Made by a program: the position numbers and the translations under genes
Notes under the pieces: generated by a model
The model's database searches: none
What the model was told of the DNA's origin: nothing
What the model saw: the letters and a program-made list of their open reading frames with translations, nothing else
Assembly (NCBI GenBank): GCA_019914945.1
Contig: CM034106.1
Location: 5,890,001-5,954,000 of the forward strand
Reading direction: 5' to 3'
Length of the DNA: 64,000 bases
From: Typha latifolia
Lineage: Eukaryota > Streptophyta > Magnoliopsida > Poales > Typhaceae
Shown: positions 1 through 10,830 of the stretch, one piece after another
Numbering within the stretch: the stretch's first letter is position 1
How the letters are laid out: every line of letters starts with the position of its first letter

Positions 1-1384
1 CTGCAATACAAGAAAGGAGCGGATAACAAGGCTGCGGATGCACTATCCTAACAACCCGAATCGGCCGAACTGGCAGTCCTGTCCGTGCCTGTCTTTCCCT
101 TCTTAGATGACATACGAGCCACAGGTGCTACTGATCTAGATATCTTGAGAATCTTGCAGGAGAAGGAGGATGACCCCACGAATCATCTTGGAATTGCGAG
201 CCGCGGCGGATTGCTATTGGACCATGGGCGCATTCGGATACCTACGAACGTAGGCCTGCAATGAAGAGTGATGTACATCTCTATGCAATGAAGAGAGGAT
301 TTGGGAGGACATCTCTATGGATTTTATTGAGGGCTTACCTTCTGTGAGGGGGTACTTAGTCATATTCATTGTGGTAGATAGGATGAGCAAGTATGCTCAT
401 TTCTCAGCCCTCGCGCACCCATATTTAGCAAGGATGGTGGCAGAGGTGTTCGTGCGCAACAGTGCCAAGCTTCACGGCATGCCACGTTCGATTGTATTCG
501 ACCGAGACAGTGTTCATCAGTGACTTTTGGACCGAGTACTTCACACTCCAGGGAAGTCGATTGAACCATAGTTCAGCTTAGCACCCACAAACAGATGGCT
601 AAACTAAGGTGGTGAACTAGGGCATAAAGTAGTACATGTGGTGCTTTGTGGGCGAGAGACCGAGGAGATGGCTCGACTACTTACTGTGGACGGAGTGGTC
701 CTATAATACTACATTTCACACCACCATCGAGATGACACCATTCGAGGCAGTGTATGGTAGACCACCACCTACCCTGAGGACATATGACCTCGAGGCATCA
801 GCAATGAGGACGAAGACAGAGGCAGAGCTAGCAGATCGGGATGTGGTTCTATGGAGGTTACGGGAGAACATGACAACGACCTAGAACCGCATGAAACAAG
901 TATATGATCACCGGCATCGGGAGTTGGAGTTTGAGGTTGGGGATCTTGTATTAGTGCAAGCTTAGCCATACCAGCAAGTTACCCTACGTCCAGTACGCAA
1001 TCCCAAGTTAGCTCATCGGTATTTTGGACCATTCTACGCGTTGGAGCGAGTGGGACAGATAGCATATAGATTGGAGTTGTCGGAGGGATCTCTGGTTCAT
1101 CTCATGTTTCATGTATCGCTTCTGTGGGTGAGAGTAGGGGTAGATCAAGTAGTGAGCACACATATACCCAATCTAGTGGAGGAGATATAGGCATATGAGC
1201 TAGTGCATGTGTTGGCGAGACGGAGGCGATGTCAGGGAGGTCGACTAGAGACTGAGATCTTAGTGGAGTGGCTCGGACGACATTTTGATGAGGTGACGTG
1301 GTGACGTGGGAGTCTAAGGAGGACATCATGGAAGGCTTTTTGGATTTCTCACCTTGAGGTCAAGGTGATGGAAGTGTGGCGGAT
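1..1384 (+). pseudogene. Ty3 chromovirus pol 3' end: RNase H tail, integrase, chromodomain (decayed)
   Basis: Bases 1-110 read as the end of a Ty3 RNase H and its linker (KGADNKAADALS, with a stop in the usual SRQP). The linker ends in GGLLLDHGRIRIPTN near 245. The zinc-finger part of integrase is then missing, and the frame resumes at DISMDFIEGLPSVRGY (about 308). The integrase core follows (VVDRMSKYAHFSAL; HPQTDG then a TAA at 600-602), then WSYNTTFHTTIEMTPFEAVYG, the C-terminal segment LAHRYFGPFYALE, and a chromodomain-like tail LVEWLGR with FLDF at the end. At least six in-frame stops are present. In a live element this protein would insert cDNA into chromatin. Here it is a relic that ends at the LTR starting at 1385. 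Confidence 0.9.
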
Positions 1385-2022
1385 TGATACAACTAGAGCT
1401 AGATCAAGTTGTATTGGAAGAAATAAATTTGCTTCGGAAAATAAGGCTTTTTACTAGGGGGCGTTCGAATGCCAGGGACCACGTTCACAAAAACAGAGAA
1501 CAGAATTTGTGCGTTCGAACGGCCTCGAGCCCGTTTGAACGCACTCATTCGAACGCCTGCATGTGTTTGCAAAGACAGAGAACGGGATTTGCACGTTCGA
1601 ATGGCCTCTGGCGCGTTCGAACGCGCCACGGCGAGAACGCTTGGTTCTTAGGGCCTTATTTTTGTCTTAGGTCCAAAGGGTAGCCTTTAGGTATTGTGGA
1701 GTGCACCCTAGTTGAGTTATGTTATGAATCCATCTTTTTTCTCCCTATCTCCCTCTCTCTTTCTCTCTCTCTCTCTCTCATCTTCATCTTCTTCTTCTTC
1801 TTCTTGCCTAACTTCATATCGTCCCCTAGCCTACATTGGTTAGATCCTTCTCCTCATCTGTCGCAACCCTACTTCTTCTAGGAGCGACCCATTTCTTCCC
1901 CTTCGTCCTATTCTCTTCTCAAATCGCAAGTATCCCTATCCTTATATCATCTCTCTTCCATCCCTTCCATCACATCAAGAACTCCCTTCAATCCAAATAC
2001 CCAATATAACTCTCTCATTAAT
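1385..2022 (+). repeat. Ty3 3' LTR, truncated at its 3' end
   Basis: The LTR starts with TGATACAACT directly after the chromodomain stop and purine-rich tract, the same arrangement as the other Ty3 LTRs here. It carries GTTCGAAC-type motifs (about 1462-1640), then CT and CTT microsatellites (about 1749-1804), then a pyrimidine-rich 5' leader-like stretch. No LTR end or primer site is found. Near 2022 the sequence changes directly into integrase code of another copy, so the right boundary is a rearrangement junction placed to within about 10 bases. Confidence 0.75.
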
Positions 2023-2876
2023 TCGACCAAGCTTCATGGCATGCTGCACTTAATCGTGTCCAATCATGATCGAGTCTTCATCAGCAAATTTTGGACGGAG
2101 TATTTCATACTTCAAGGGACCCGGTTAAACCTTAGCTCGGCTTACCATCGTCAGACGGATGGCTAGACCGATGTGGTTAACCGGGCAATTGAGCAGTATT
2201 TACAGTGCTTCGTCAAAGAGTGTCGGAGGAGATGGCGCGATTACCTTCCTTGGGCAGAGTGGTCATACAACACTATGTTTCACACCAGCATAGGGATGAC
2301 ACCGTTTAAAGTAGTGTATGGCAGACTCCCACCTTCCCTACGAACATATGACCCAGAGGCGACATTAGTGCAAAGGGAGGCAGATCTAGAGTTGATTGAT
2401 CGAGATGCAACCTTATAGAGTCTTAGGACTCACATGACATCGACACAAAACCGTATGAAGCAAATCTACGACCACCGACACCACGAGTTGGTGTTCGCAG
2501 TCAGAGATCTTGTGTTTGTGCGCATTTAGCCTTATCGGCAAGTGATGCTGAGACTGGTGCGCAATCAAAAGTTGGCGCATCGCTACTTTGGGCCCTTTCG
2601 TGTATTTGAGCGAGATGGCCCCGTCGCATACAGATTGGAGCTTCTGGAGGGGTTGCGGGTGCATCCCATATTTCATGTGTCCTTGCTGCGGGATTGAGTA
2701 GGCATCGACTAGATGGTGGGGTAGGATATACTAGAGCCGATTGAAAAGATAGAGAGATCCTAGTGGAGTGGCTTGGTAGGCTATCCGACAAGTCTACATG
2801 GGAGCTTGAGTCGGACATCATTGATCGTTTCCCAAATTTCACATCTTGAGGATAAGCTGGTGGAAGCATCATGGAT
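2023..2876 (+). pseudogene. Ty3 integrase C-terminal half and chromodomain (second copy)
   Basis: The frame opens inside integrase at AKLHGM and continues with HDRVFISKFWTEYF, YHRQTDG then TAG at 2164-2166, then VVNRAIEQYLQCF. It goes on through WSYNTMFHTSIGMTPFKVVYG and AHRYFGPFRVFE to WSGLVGYPTSLHGS, which is the chromodomain in a shifted frame. The zinc finger and the first catalytic Asp are absent because the copy begins at a junction. Stops fall at Gln and Trp codons. The nearest relative in the window is the 3961-4911 fragment (NQKLAHRYFGPFRV shared). Confidence 0.88.
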
Positions 2877-3447
2877 TGATATGATTGGGATTGAACCTAG
2901 TTATCTCGAGCTGAGTTTCTTTCATTTTCTTTCTGGAATAAATTTCTTTTGATTGCCACGTTCGAACGCAAGGAAGTTGCGTTTGAATGCCCCGTTTGAA
3001 TGCCTCATTCTAACACCTGGATACGTTTGCAAATACAGAGAACGTGTTTAGCGCATTCGATGTCACATTCGAATGCCTGCAAACATTCGCAAATAGAGAG
3101 AACATATTTAGCGCGTTCAAATGCACTTAACCGCGTTTGAACATGATCGTCAAATCTGCACTATTTCTAGAGCTGTCTTTTGACTGTTTTACTTGTTAGG
3201 TTAGCCTTTAAATATGTGGAAGATAATGTTATGATCATTATTGAATGAATTGAGTTTCTTCCCCAAATCTTCTTTTCTCCTCTATCATTCTTTTCTACCA
3301 TGACTACGCTGCCTCTAATCTTCTCGACTAACTTATCCCCCTAGACCCTTAGGTTAGGCTTCCCTTCTTCCTCTTCTTCTACTCTCCTTTACATCCAAAT
3401 ATTTCCCATTGAAACCAAGATCACATCATATTTCCCTATCTTGCTAA
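2877..3447 (+). repeat. Ty3 LTR, partial, with GTTCGAAC-type motifs and a TATA-like box
   Basis: Begins TGATATGATTGGGATTG after the tract GGTGGAAGCATCATGGAT. Diverged copies of the GTTCGAACGC motif lie at about 2955-3145. A TTTAAATATGTGG box follows near 3207, then a pyrimidine-rich leader. It closely matches the LTR start at 4912. The right part (about 3385-3430) recurs at 7615-7660. It is cut near 3447, where RNase H/integrase linker code resumes. Confidence 0.75.
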
Positions 3448-3604
3448 TTTGAAGACTGCAGGCACCACGGATCTAGAGATGTCCAGGTTGATACACGAGC
3501 TAGAGAGCGACCCCATAAGCCACCCTAAGCTCGAGTGCAGAGGAGGACTACTGCTAGATTGCGGGTGCATCTGAGTACCCAGGGATGATGCAGCCTTTGA
3601 ACAT
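3448..3604 (+). pseudogene. Ty3 RNase H-integrase linker fragment
   Basis: Short piece reading TTDLEMSRLIHELESDP then a Gly-Gly-Leu-Leu motif (RGGLLLDCGCI), matching the linker before the integrase zinc finger in the copies at 1 and 25900. It is bounded by the LTR fragment on the left and by the inverted-repeat arm on the right, and a TGA follows GCI. It has no function on its own. Confidence 0.75.
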
Positions 3605-3960
3605 GGCATTCGAATGTGACTTCCCTACATTCGAACATGATAGTCAGAAATTTTAATTCAAAAAAAAAAAGAAACTCAGCTCGAGATAACAATCACAGTC
3701 ATAACAACCCACCATGCCTCCTCTACCTTGTCCTCAAGGTGTAAAATTAGGAAAACGATCAATGATGTCCGACTCTAGCCCCCATGTAGACTCGTCGGAT
3801 GGCCTGCCAAGCCACTCCACGAGGATCTCTATCTATAGTCGTCCTGCTCGCCATCTCCTACACCTAGCCAGCACATGAACTGGCTCTAGAACTCTCATCT
3901 CTTCAAATGACACTAGTATATCTGGCCCCACCATCTGGTCGACGCTTACTCGAGCCCACA
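3605..3960 (-). repeat. Left arm of a 0.36-kb inverted repeat (chromodomain plus LTR start)
   Basis: This stretch is the reverse complement of 4658-5020 with about a dozen differences by eye, including one gap of roughly ten bases. It carries the end of integrase, the chromodomain and the first 110 bases of an LTR in reverse orientation. A forward integrase segment lies between the arms, so a transcript through here could fold into a long hairpin. Confidence 0.9.
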
Positions 3961-4911
3961 ACATTTGGGAGGATATCTCCATGGACTTCATAGAGGGACT
4001 ACCGCTAGTGAGGGGGTATTCTGTCATCTTCGTCGTGGTAGATAGGTTGAGCAAGTATGCTCATTTCTCAGCCCTAGTGCACACATATTCGGCGAAAGCA
4101 GTTGCAGAGGTGTTCGTGCGCGACATGGCCAAGCTTCAGGGAATGTCGAGCTCGATCGTGTTTGACTGTGATAGAGCCTTCATCAGCGAGTTCTAGACAA
4201 AGTATTTCACACTTCAGGGGACTCTGTTAGACCTTAGTTTGGCCAACCACCCTCAAACGGATGGCATATGACATCATTTGAAGCAGTGTTTAGCAGACCC
4301 CACCTTCCCTACGAACATATGACCTAGAGGTGACAGCAGTGTGGATGGAGGCAGATCTTGAGTTGGTTGATCGAGATGCGACCTTATGGAGACTAAGGAC
4401 TCACATGGCATTGGCACAAAATCACATGAAACAAATCTACCACTGCCAACACCGCAAGTTGGAGTTCGCGATCGAAGATCTTGTGTTTGTGCGTGTTCAG
4501 CCATATCAGTAAGTGACGCTGAGACTAGTATGCAATCAAAAGTTGGCGCATCGCTACTTTGGGCCCTTTCGTGTATTGGAGCAAGTTGGCCCCATCGCGT
4601 ACAAATTGGAGCTTCCGGAGGGGTCATGGGTGTATGCCGTATTCCACGTGTCTTTGCTGTGGGCTCGAGTAAGCATCGACCGGATGGTGGGGTCAGATAT
4701 ACTAGTGTCATTTGAAGAGATGAGAGTTCTAGAGCCAGTTCATGTGCTGGCTAGGTGTAGGAGATGGCGAGCAGGACGACTATAGATAGAGATCCTCGTG
4801 GAGTTGCTTGGCAGGCCATCCGACGAGTCTACATGGGGGCTGGAGTCGGACATCATTGATCATTTTCCTAATTTTACACCTTGAGGACAAGGTGGCGGAA
4901 GCATGGTGGGT
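3961..4911 (+). pseudogene. Ty3 integrase core to chromodomain (third copy, internal deletion)
   Basis: Opens at IWEDISMDFIEGLPLVRGY and continues through VVDRLSKYAHFSAL and RAFISEF followed by a stop. At about 4265 code is lost exactly after NHPQTDG, so the catalytic Glu and the following helix are missing. The frame resumes at LRTYDLEV, then VFVRVQPYQ with TAA, NQKLAHRYFGPFRVLEQ, FHVSLLWARVSIDRMVG and the chromodomain-like EILVELLGRPSDESTW. The last 250 bases are also the start of the right inverted-repeat arm. Non-functional. Confidence 0.88.
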
Positions 4912-5020
4912 TGTTATGACTGGGATTGGACCTAGTTATCTCGAGCTGAGTTTCTTTTTTTTTTTGAATTAAAATTTCTGACTATCATGTTCGAATGTAG
5001 GGAAGTCACGTTCGAATGCC
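4658..5020 (+). repeat. Right arm of the 0.36-kb inverted repeat
   Basis: This is the native-order copy: integrase end, chromodomain, and LTR start up to the first GTTCGAAC motif. It pairs with 3605-3960 at high identity. The loop between the arms (3961-4657) is single-copy integrase code. Confidence 0.9.
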
Positions 5021-5329
5021 CCGTTCAAACACCTGCATACGTTCGCAAATACAAAGAATGTGTTTAGCGTGTCTGAATGCCTGCATACATTTGCAAATAC
5101 AAAGGATGTATTTAGCATGTTCGAACACGCTGCACTATTTCTAGGGCTGTCTTTTAACTGTTTTGTTTGTTAGGTTAGCCTCTAAATATGTGGAACGCAA
5201 CCTTATGATCATTATTGAATGAATTGAGTTTCTTCCCTAAATCTTCTTCTCTCCATCTCTCTCGTTCTCTCCTACCAGGGCTACGCCGCCTCTAACCTTC
5301 TCGACTAGCTTATCCCCATAGACACATAG
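4912..5329 (+). repeat. Ty3 LTR fragment following the third integrase copy
   Basis: Starts TGTTATGACTGGGATTGG after GGTGGCGGAAGCATGGTGGGT. It contains diverged GTTCGAAC motifs (about 4985-5130), a CTCTAAATATGTGG box near 5181 and a pyrimidine-rich leader. It is cut near 5329 by the next LTR. By eye it is close to the LTR at 2877. Confidence 0.75.
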
Positions 5330-5945
5330 TAATGTGATTTGGACCACACTGAGTCATATCGTGCATGGATACAACCTATTAACCCTATTTCTTATTTTAG
5401 TTTATTTGTTTTCTTTAGAAAATAAGAATTCTGAATGTTGCGTTCAAATGCCCTGTGCGAACACCTGCATGTGTTTGCACATACAGAGGAGGCAAATTGT
5501 GCGTTTGAATGCCTGCATACGTTCACACATACAGAGAATGCGAATTGTGCGTTCAAACACGGTCGATCCCGTTCGAATGCGATTGACGAAAATGCATTGT
5601 TTCTAGGTTTACCATTTGTTAGTTTGGCTTGTTAGGTTAGCCTCTTAATATGTGGTTGGCAACCTAATTAGGATTATCAATGAATATTGAGTTTTCTTTC
5701 CTTGTCCCTCTACCCTAGCTTTTCTCCCTCCTTGCTCAAGCCCTAGTCGTGGGTCATCTCGACGCCGGTTATCCCTAATCCCCCTCGACTGTCGGGTCCT
5801 CCCTCCTCCTTGGGATCTCGACCAACTTCTCCCCCCTCATCCTTATCTCTTCAGCACCTTGTACCAACAAATCCATCACCATTACCACCACCTCCATCAT
5901 CATCATCACCATCACCCACCATGACTAGCCATTATCCATGCCATC
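5330..5945 (+). repeat. LTR fragment of another Ty3 subfamily
   Basis: Starts near TAATGTGATTTGGACC, resembling the start of the non-autonomous element LTRs at 29886 and 30846. GTTCGAAC-type motifs lie at about 5440-5590, a CTCTTAATATGTGG box near 5640, and then a Pro/Ser-coding CCATCA-rich leader. It is cut near 5945, where RNase H code begins. The piece at 6906-7565 is a second copy of the same LTR type. Confidence 0.7.
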
Positions 5946-6905
5946 ACCAAGTAGAGACCATATTTCATCGGGCGGCGATTCATTGTGCGTAGTGACCTGC
6001 GAAATCTTCCCTACTTCCTTTGACAACAGATTAATACATTGGCACAACAATAGTGGGTGACAATGTTGTTGGGCTACGACTATGAATTGGTGTACACGAA
6101 GGGAACTGAGAATCGGGTCGTTGATGCACTATCACAGCAACTCGAACCAGCCGACCTAGCCATGATTTCGATCCCAATTTTTCCCTTTCTTTTAGAGATT
6201 AGAGCGGCATGTGTAGAAGATCCAGAGATGATGGAACTCATGAAGAAATTAGAGGAAGAACTAGCAAGCTATCCCGGGTTAAAAATGAAGGACGATCTAC
6301 TACTAGACTGAGGTCGTGTATGGGTACCGGCCAAACCCAAACTGTGAGTGACTTTGATTCGCCACTTCAACGACACTCCTATGGTGGGGCATAAAGGATC
6401 CTTCAGAACCTATAAGAGGTTAACACAAAATTGTGTATGGGCAAGAGTGATAAAAGAAGTGCAGTCCAATGTTCGAGCCTGTGAAATCTATAAATGCGCC
6501 AAGGTAGACTTGACGAAACCGATGGGGTTGCTGCAACCCCTGCCCATTCCAGAGAAAATTTGGGAAGATGTGGTGATGAATTTCATTGAAGGACTTCCAC
6601 AGGTCAGAGGACATATGGTGAGATAATGGTGGTGGTCGATCGGTGCGCACTTTTCACCTCTAGTGCACCCATACATCGCAAAAAAGGTAGAAGAAATTTT
6701 TGTGAAGGAAATAGCCCAGTTGCATAGAATGTCGAGGTCTATATTTTCACACCATGATCTGATCTTTATGAGTCACTTTTGGTAAGAGTACTTCGAGCAG
6801 CAAGGTACTGAACTAAAAATGAGCTCGGTGTATTGTCCGCAAACCAACGAGCAATCCGAAGTGGTTAATCACTGCCTTGAGGAATATTTGCGATGCTTCA
6901 CCAGG
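5946..6905 (+). pseudogene. Ty3 RNase H end and integrase N-terminal half
   Basis: Reads RPYFIGRRFIVRSD (RNase H), then LLGYDYELVYTKGTENRVVDALS, a long linker, the HHCC zinc finger region (FRTYKRLTQNCVWAR; CEIYKCAKV) and the integrase core start FIEGLPQVRGHMV. A frameshift removes the VVDR motif region (about 6625). The core continues to SVYCPQTNEQSEVVNHCLEEYL. This copy keeps Gln at the position where four other copies have a stop. The code breaks at 6905 inside the helix and joins an LTR. Confidence 0.88.
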
Positions 6906-7565
6906 GAGATCGCGTTTGAATGCCCTCGCTCGAATGCCTATATACGTTTGCACATATAAGGATGCAAATTGTGCATTCGAACGCGCTCGACTCCATTCGA
7001 ATGCTTTCGACGGAAATGCATTGCTTCTAGGTTTACTATTTGTTACTTTGGCTTGTTAGGTTAGCCTCTTAATATGTGGATGGCAACCTAATTAGGATTA
7101 TCAATGAATATTGAGATTCCTTCCCTTCTCCCTCTACCCTAGCTCTTCTCCCTCCTCACTCAAGCCCTAGCCATGTGTCCTCTCAACGCTGGTTACCCCT
7201 AATCCCCCTCGACTGTCGGGTCCTCCCTCCACTTTGGTATCTCGACCAAATTCTCCCCCCTCATCCTTATCCCTTCAGCACCTTGTGCCACCAAATCCAT
7301 CATCATCACCTACCATCTCCACCTCCATCATCATTATTACCATCACCCGCCATCTCCACCTCCATCATCATCGTCACCATCACTCGCCATCTCCACCTCC
7401 ATCATCATCATCACCATCACTCGCCATCTCCATCTCCGCCGCAATATTGTATATTTTCGCCTTAGGTTGAGCCAAAATCTACGAAGGGTGTGAATATCAA
7501 AAATGTAGATCAGGAAGATACGGAATGAGCCCCACTGGGTTCCCTACATCCGAGCATGATTGCGA
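6906..7565 (+). repeat. 5'-truncated Ty3 LTR with 37-bp tandem repeats
   Basis: Second copy of the 5330 LTR type. It joins integrase code at ATCGCGTTTGAATGCC and keeps GTTCGAAC motifs (6908-7020) and the CTCTTAATATGTGG box. At 7314-7424 there are three copies of a 37-bp unit beginning CATCTCCACCTCCATCATCA plus a partial fourth. The end is not defined. About 100 bases after 7565 match 3385-3430, another LTR remnant. Confidence 0.7.
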
Positions 7566-7659
7566 ACGGATGCACGATTCATATCACTTAGGGAAGGCCC
7601 TCATCTTTTACTCTCCCTTACATCCAAATATTTCCCATTGAAACCAAGATCACATCAAA

Positions 7660-10462
7660 TTCCCTCTCTTTTTCAACCTCTCTCTCTCATTCTTTCTCTA
7701 TCTGACTCTCTTCCTCTCTGTCTCTCTCTCTCTCTCATCGATTTGCTGCCGTCATTGGAACCTACCACCACCACCTCCACCGATGCCGGTGAGCCTCCTC
7801 CCTCCTCCTCTATCTCTCTCTCTCTCTCTCTCTCCCTTTCTTCCCCTTTCTCTCTTGGGTTTGCTGGAACCGAGCCGCCAGTGAGAGGCCGGCCATTAGT
7901 AGGCCAACAGTGGCCGAGCCCCTCCCCGCTAGCTCGGCTTCTCCTCCCTTCCCTTCTCCTTCTTCTCTTCTCTTCTCTTCTCTTATCTTCTTCTTCTCCT
8001 TTCTTTCTTTCTTCTTCTTTTCTCCTCCTTCCTCGGTTTCTCCTCCTCTTTCTGCAATAACATTGGGCTCGGCCCAGCACTATAGCAAAGAGGATTATTT
8101 TTTTTCCTATTAATTATATAATTTAAGGTAAATTAGTTTATTTAGATAATTAATTATTTTGATAATTTATACTCACTAGTATAATTATTAGGTAAGATTT
8201 TTAGCATAGTAATTTATTAATTATAATTATAAATATTTGCATATAAATTTATCTATGGTTTAGCCATTATTTATTAGATTAATGCATCGTTATATTGATA
8301 ATAATCTCATATTCATATTTATATAATTACTTTTAGCATCTTATTATTGTCCACTATTTCTATGAAATATTAGGTTTACATATTATTTTTATATACTTGT
8401 ATGATGACTATTTTCATATAGTTAATGATTAATTAAATAAGAGGACATATCACAAAATAATTATTAATAAGATTATATTTGTAATTATATTTTCATAAAT
8501 CACATATATATATATGGCCGTTGTTAGTTATATACAGAAAAGAGATAAATTACTATATATTTATTACTTACTCTATAATTAGCAAACCGGGATTCTTATT
8601 AAATAAATATAAATTATGGTAATAGCAAATTAATATTATCACAATTAAAATCATTCTATGAATCTAATTAATTTTAAACCTTGTAAACTATCATATTTTA
8701 CTCGAACGGATTATAATCAGATAAATGACTAACTTTATATTTGCAACCCCATGGACCCAATTAGTGATGGGTTGACGTTTGATTGATGAATGAGAGGAAT
8801 ATATAGGTTATATCTTCTGATTAGACTATGAGTAGTCTTATCCCCTAGACGTATTTCTCAAATTAGGATATATAATATAATTATGTATATGATTGTTTTG
8901 GCCTCCAGCATGATTATATAACCTTATCTAGAGATAATTTAAGTTGAATTTATTTCATCATGCATTTGATTAGACTGATATAATATATGGGTATGCTAAT
9001 GATATATAGAGATGATTAGAGATTATCTCTAGCATGAGGATGCATGTGATAGGCTAGTATGGGTATGCATGTGTTAGATACATAGTTGGAAACTATATTG
9101 CATCATTTTTCTTTTGACTTCTTTACCACATAAATTCCTAATATGCATGATTTATTATAGTACTAGATATATGCATATGATCTATCATGTATAACGAAAT
9201 TATGAAAATACATGTATATGTGATGTGATGGTTGGAATGGTATATGGTCCGGACTAGTACTAGACATACTCTTAGCGTATGACAGAGTATGGTGATGGCT
9301 GATGGTTGTATTTTTAGCGTATGACGATGTACAACTATCATTAATATGCCCTAGCGTATGACAGGGTATGATTATTATTGAGATACTCTTAGCATTTAGC
9401 AAGGTATGATTATCATCAGAGATACCTTTAGCGTATGACAAGGTATGATTATCTTTAGAGATACTCTTAGCATATGGCAGGGTATGCTTTGAGCTTTTGG
9501 CATGATGAGTATCGAGTTTGGGGCCAGGTACCATAGTCTAGTATGGTAGATGATATTTAGAGTTGAGACGAATGACTATGATGGTGAGAGTTATATGGAT
9601 TATATCTGACTCTGATATATATGATATCGAGTGGTTGGCATGCATCATGCATCATTACTAATGTTACTATTATCATTTGATCATGATTGTTATACATCAT
9701 ATGTTATTATATTCGGTGATGTTATATTATAACTTCATTATGAGATATATTTTTGGTTGATATAATATGCCCATTCATGAGATAATATTTAGTTCATTTA
9801 TATATATGTTATCGATGATACATATATACATACTCATACATGACATCATGCTCCTTTCGATTCATATTATCCAAGTACATAATTTACTTTCTATTTGGTA
9901 TCAGTAATTCGAGGTAAGGTATATTCACTAAGCCTTTAGCTCATGACTCTCTTTATTTCTTTTCTAACCCTTAGATATGTGTTACGTGATAACGACTTGA
10001 GATATCTTGAGAAGATATTTTAAAATAAAGATGAGGTGAGCTATAGACATGAGACAGTATATAAGACAATTTATCTAGATATTGAGTTGTAACATTATTA
10101 GGTATTTGTACTCAATTATATCAGACAATGAATTATATAATATATATCGGATTGTAGGGTACTCATGTATCAGATGATAAATTGTATAATACATGTCGGA
10201 ATATAGTGTACTCATATATTAGTGATTTTAGTTTTATTTTGATAGTTTGTCGTGATCTGTGTGGGCCCTACCAGATTATGTAGCTTTCTAGTATAATTGT
10301 TATGGATATAGACATGGATATGTTAACAGGGTTAACTTGATGATGTCATGATTTATTTTCTGATGGATTTTGTGAGCACACGAGTGTATTTGAGCGTGGC
10401 GGCCCCGCCTATCTTGTCGCGTCGCTGTCGTGCATGTGCCCACGCTGGGTGGGGGCGTTACA
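7660..10462 (+). repeat. Giant LTR (5'-truncated), family ending GGGGGCGTTACA
   Basis: About 2.8 kb without credible coding. A pyrimidine-rich stretch (7660-8050) leads to the motif GGGCTCGGCCCAGCAC (near 8070), then AT-rich DNA, then a motif series around AGCGTATGACAGGGTATG (about 9265-9490). Next comes a block near 9910-9950 (GGTAAGGTATATTCACTAAG, CTTTAGCTCATGACTCTC) and the terminal GGGGGCGTTACA at 10462. The same blocks occur in the same order at 27476-29764 and inverted at 26142-27475. The 5' TGTAAC start is missing. Size and ends suggest a Tekay/Del-type or similar Ty3 LTR, which is inference. Confidence 0.7.
9265..9490 (+). repeat. Imperfect tandem repeat inside the giant LTR
   Basis: About five diverged copies of a roughly 47-bp unit centred on (C/T)TTAGCGTATGACAGGGTATG, separated by GATTATTAT-like and GAGATACTC-like spacers. 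Two further units appear at 28770-28835 in the related LTR. Minus-strand reading gives only a repetitive Ser/His-rich frame, which I do not regard as coding. Confidence 0.7.
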
Positions 10463-10830
10463 GCTGGATCATTGAGATTTGCCTATGGTTCATCTTCCCC
10501 AAGGTGCGGTTTAACGTATTTTGTCAGCCACATGGATCTCTTCAAAGAGGTGGATTACTGATGCGATTAGTAGAGGATCGTGACAAGCCAACTCTGCTGG
10601 TGGTAGCCGCTCTTCAGCATGTGTCTAGTTGGCTGGTGGTGGTGCATGTTGGTCTAGATAGACAATAGGGTTGTGGCACTCCATGGATTGTAGCTAGTGC
10701 AGGGTTAGCTATCAGGGCCACAACTTGATTTGATTTGGTGGCACTGCTTGGTCAGGTCGGCATATGGCACTATGGTGGGTTGGCTCGATGATGGTGGGTT
10801 CAAGCGAGGCCCAGAGAAGTCAACATGACA
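10463..10830. other. Unassigned stretch between the giant LTR and Ty3 B1
   Basis: I recognise no motif here. A forward frame crosses it (to about 10668), but it starts inside the LTR and matches nothing I know. It may be the interrupted host of the LTR or a rearranged 5' part of B1. B1 gag homology starts at about 10831 (ACTCCCATGAACCCACAGCC), where it aligns with 52340 of B2. Confidence 0.4.

Noticed and set aside
7175..7465. His-rich frame
   Set aside because: It translates the 37-bp CCATCATCA tandem repeat of a truncated LTR.
7560..8060. 166-codon forward frame, Ser/Leu-rich
   Set aside because: Translation of CT and CTT microsatellites in the giant LTR leader; no domain and no codon bias beyond the repeat.
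9163..9534. 123-codon minus frame rich in Ser/His/Lys
   Set aside because: It follows the tandem AGCGTATGAC repeat; frame not kept in the related LTR at 28.8 kb.
10348..10668. Possible host exon
   Set aside because: The frame starts inside the giant LTR end and shows no recognisable domain or splice structure.
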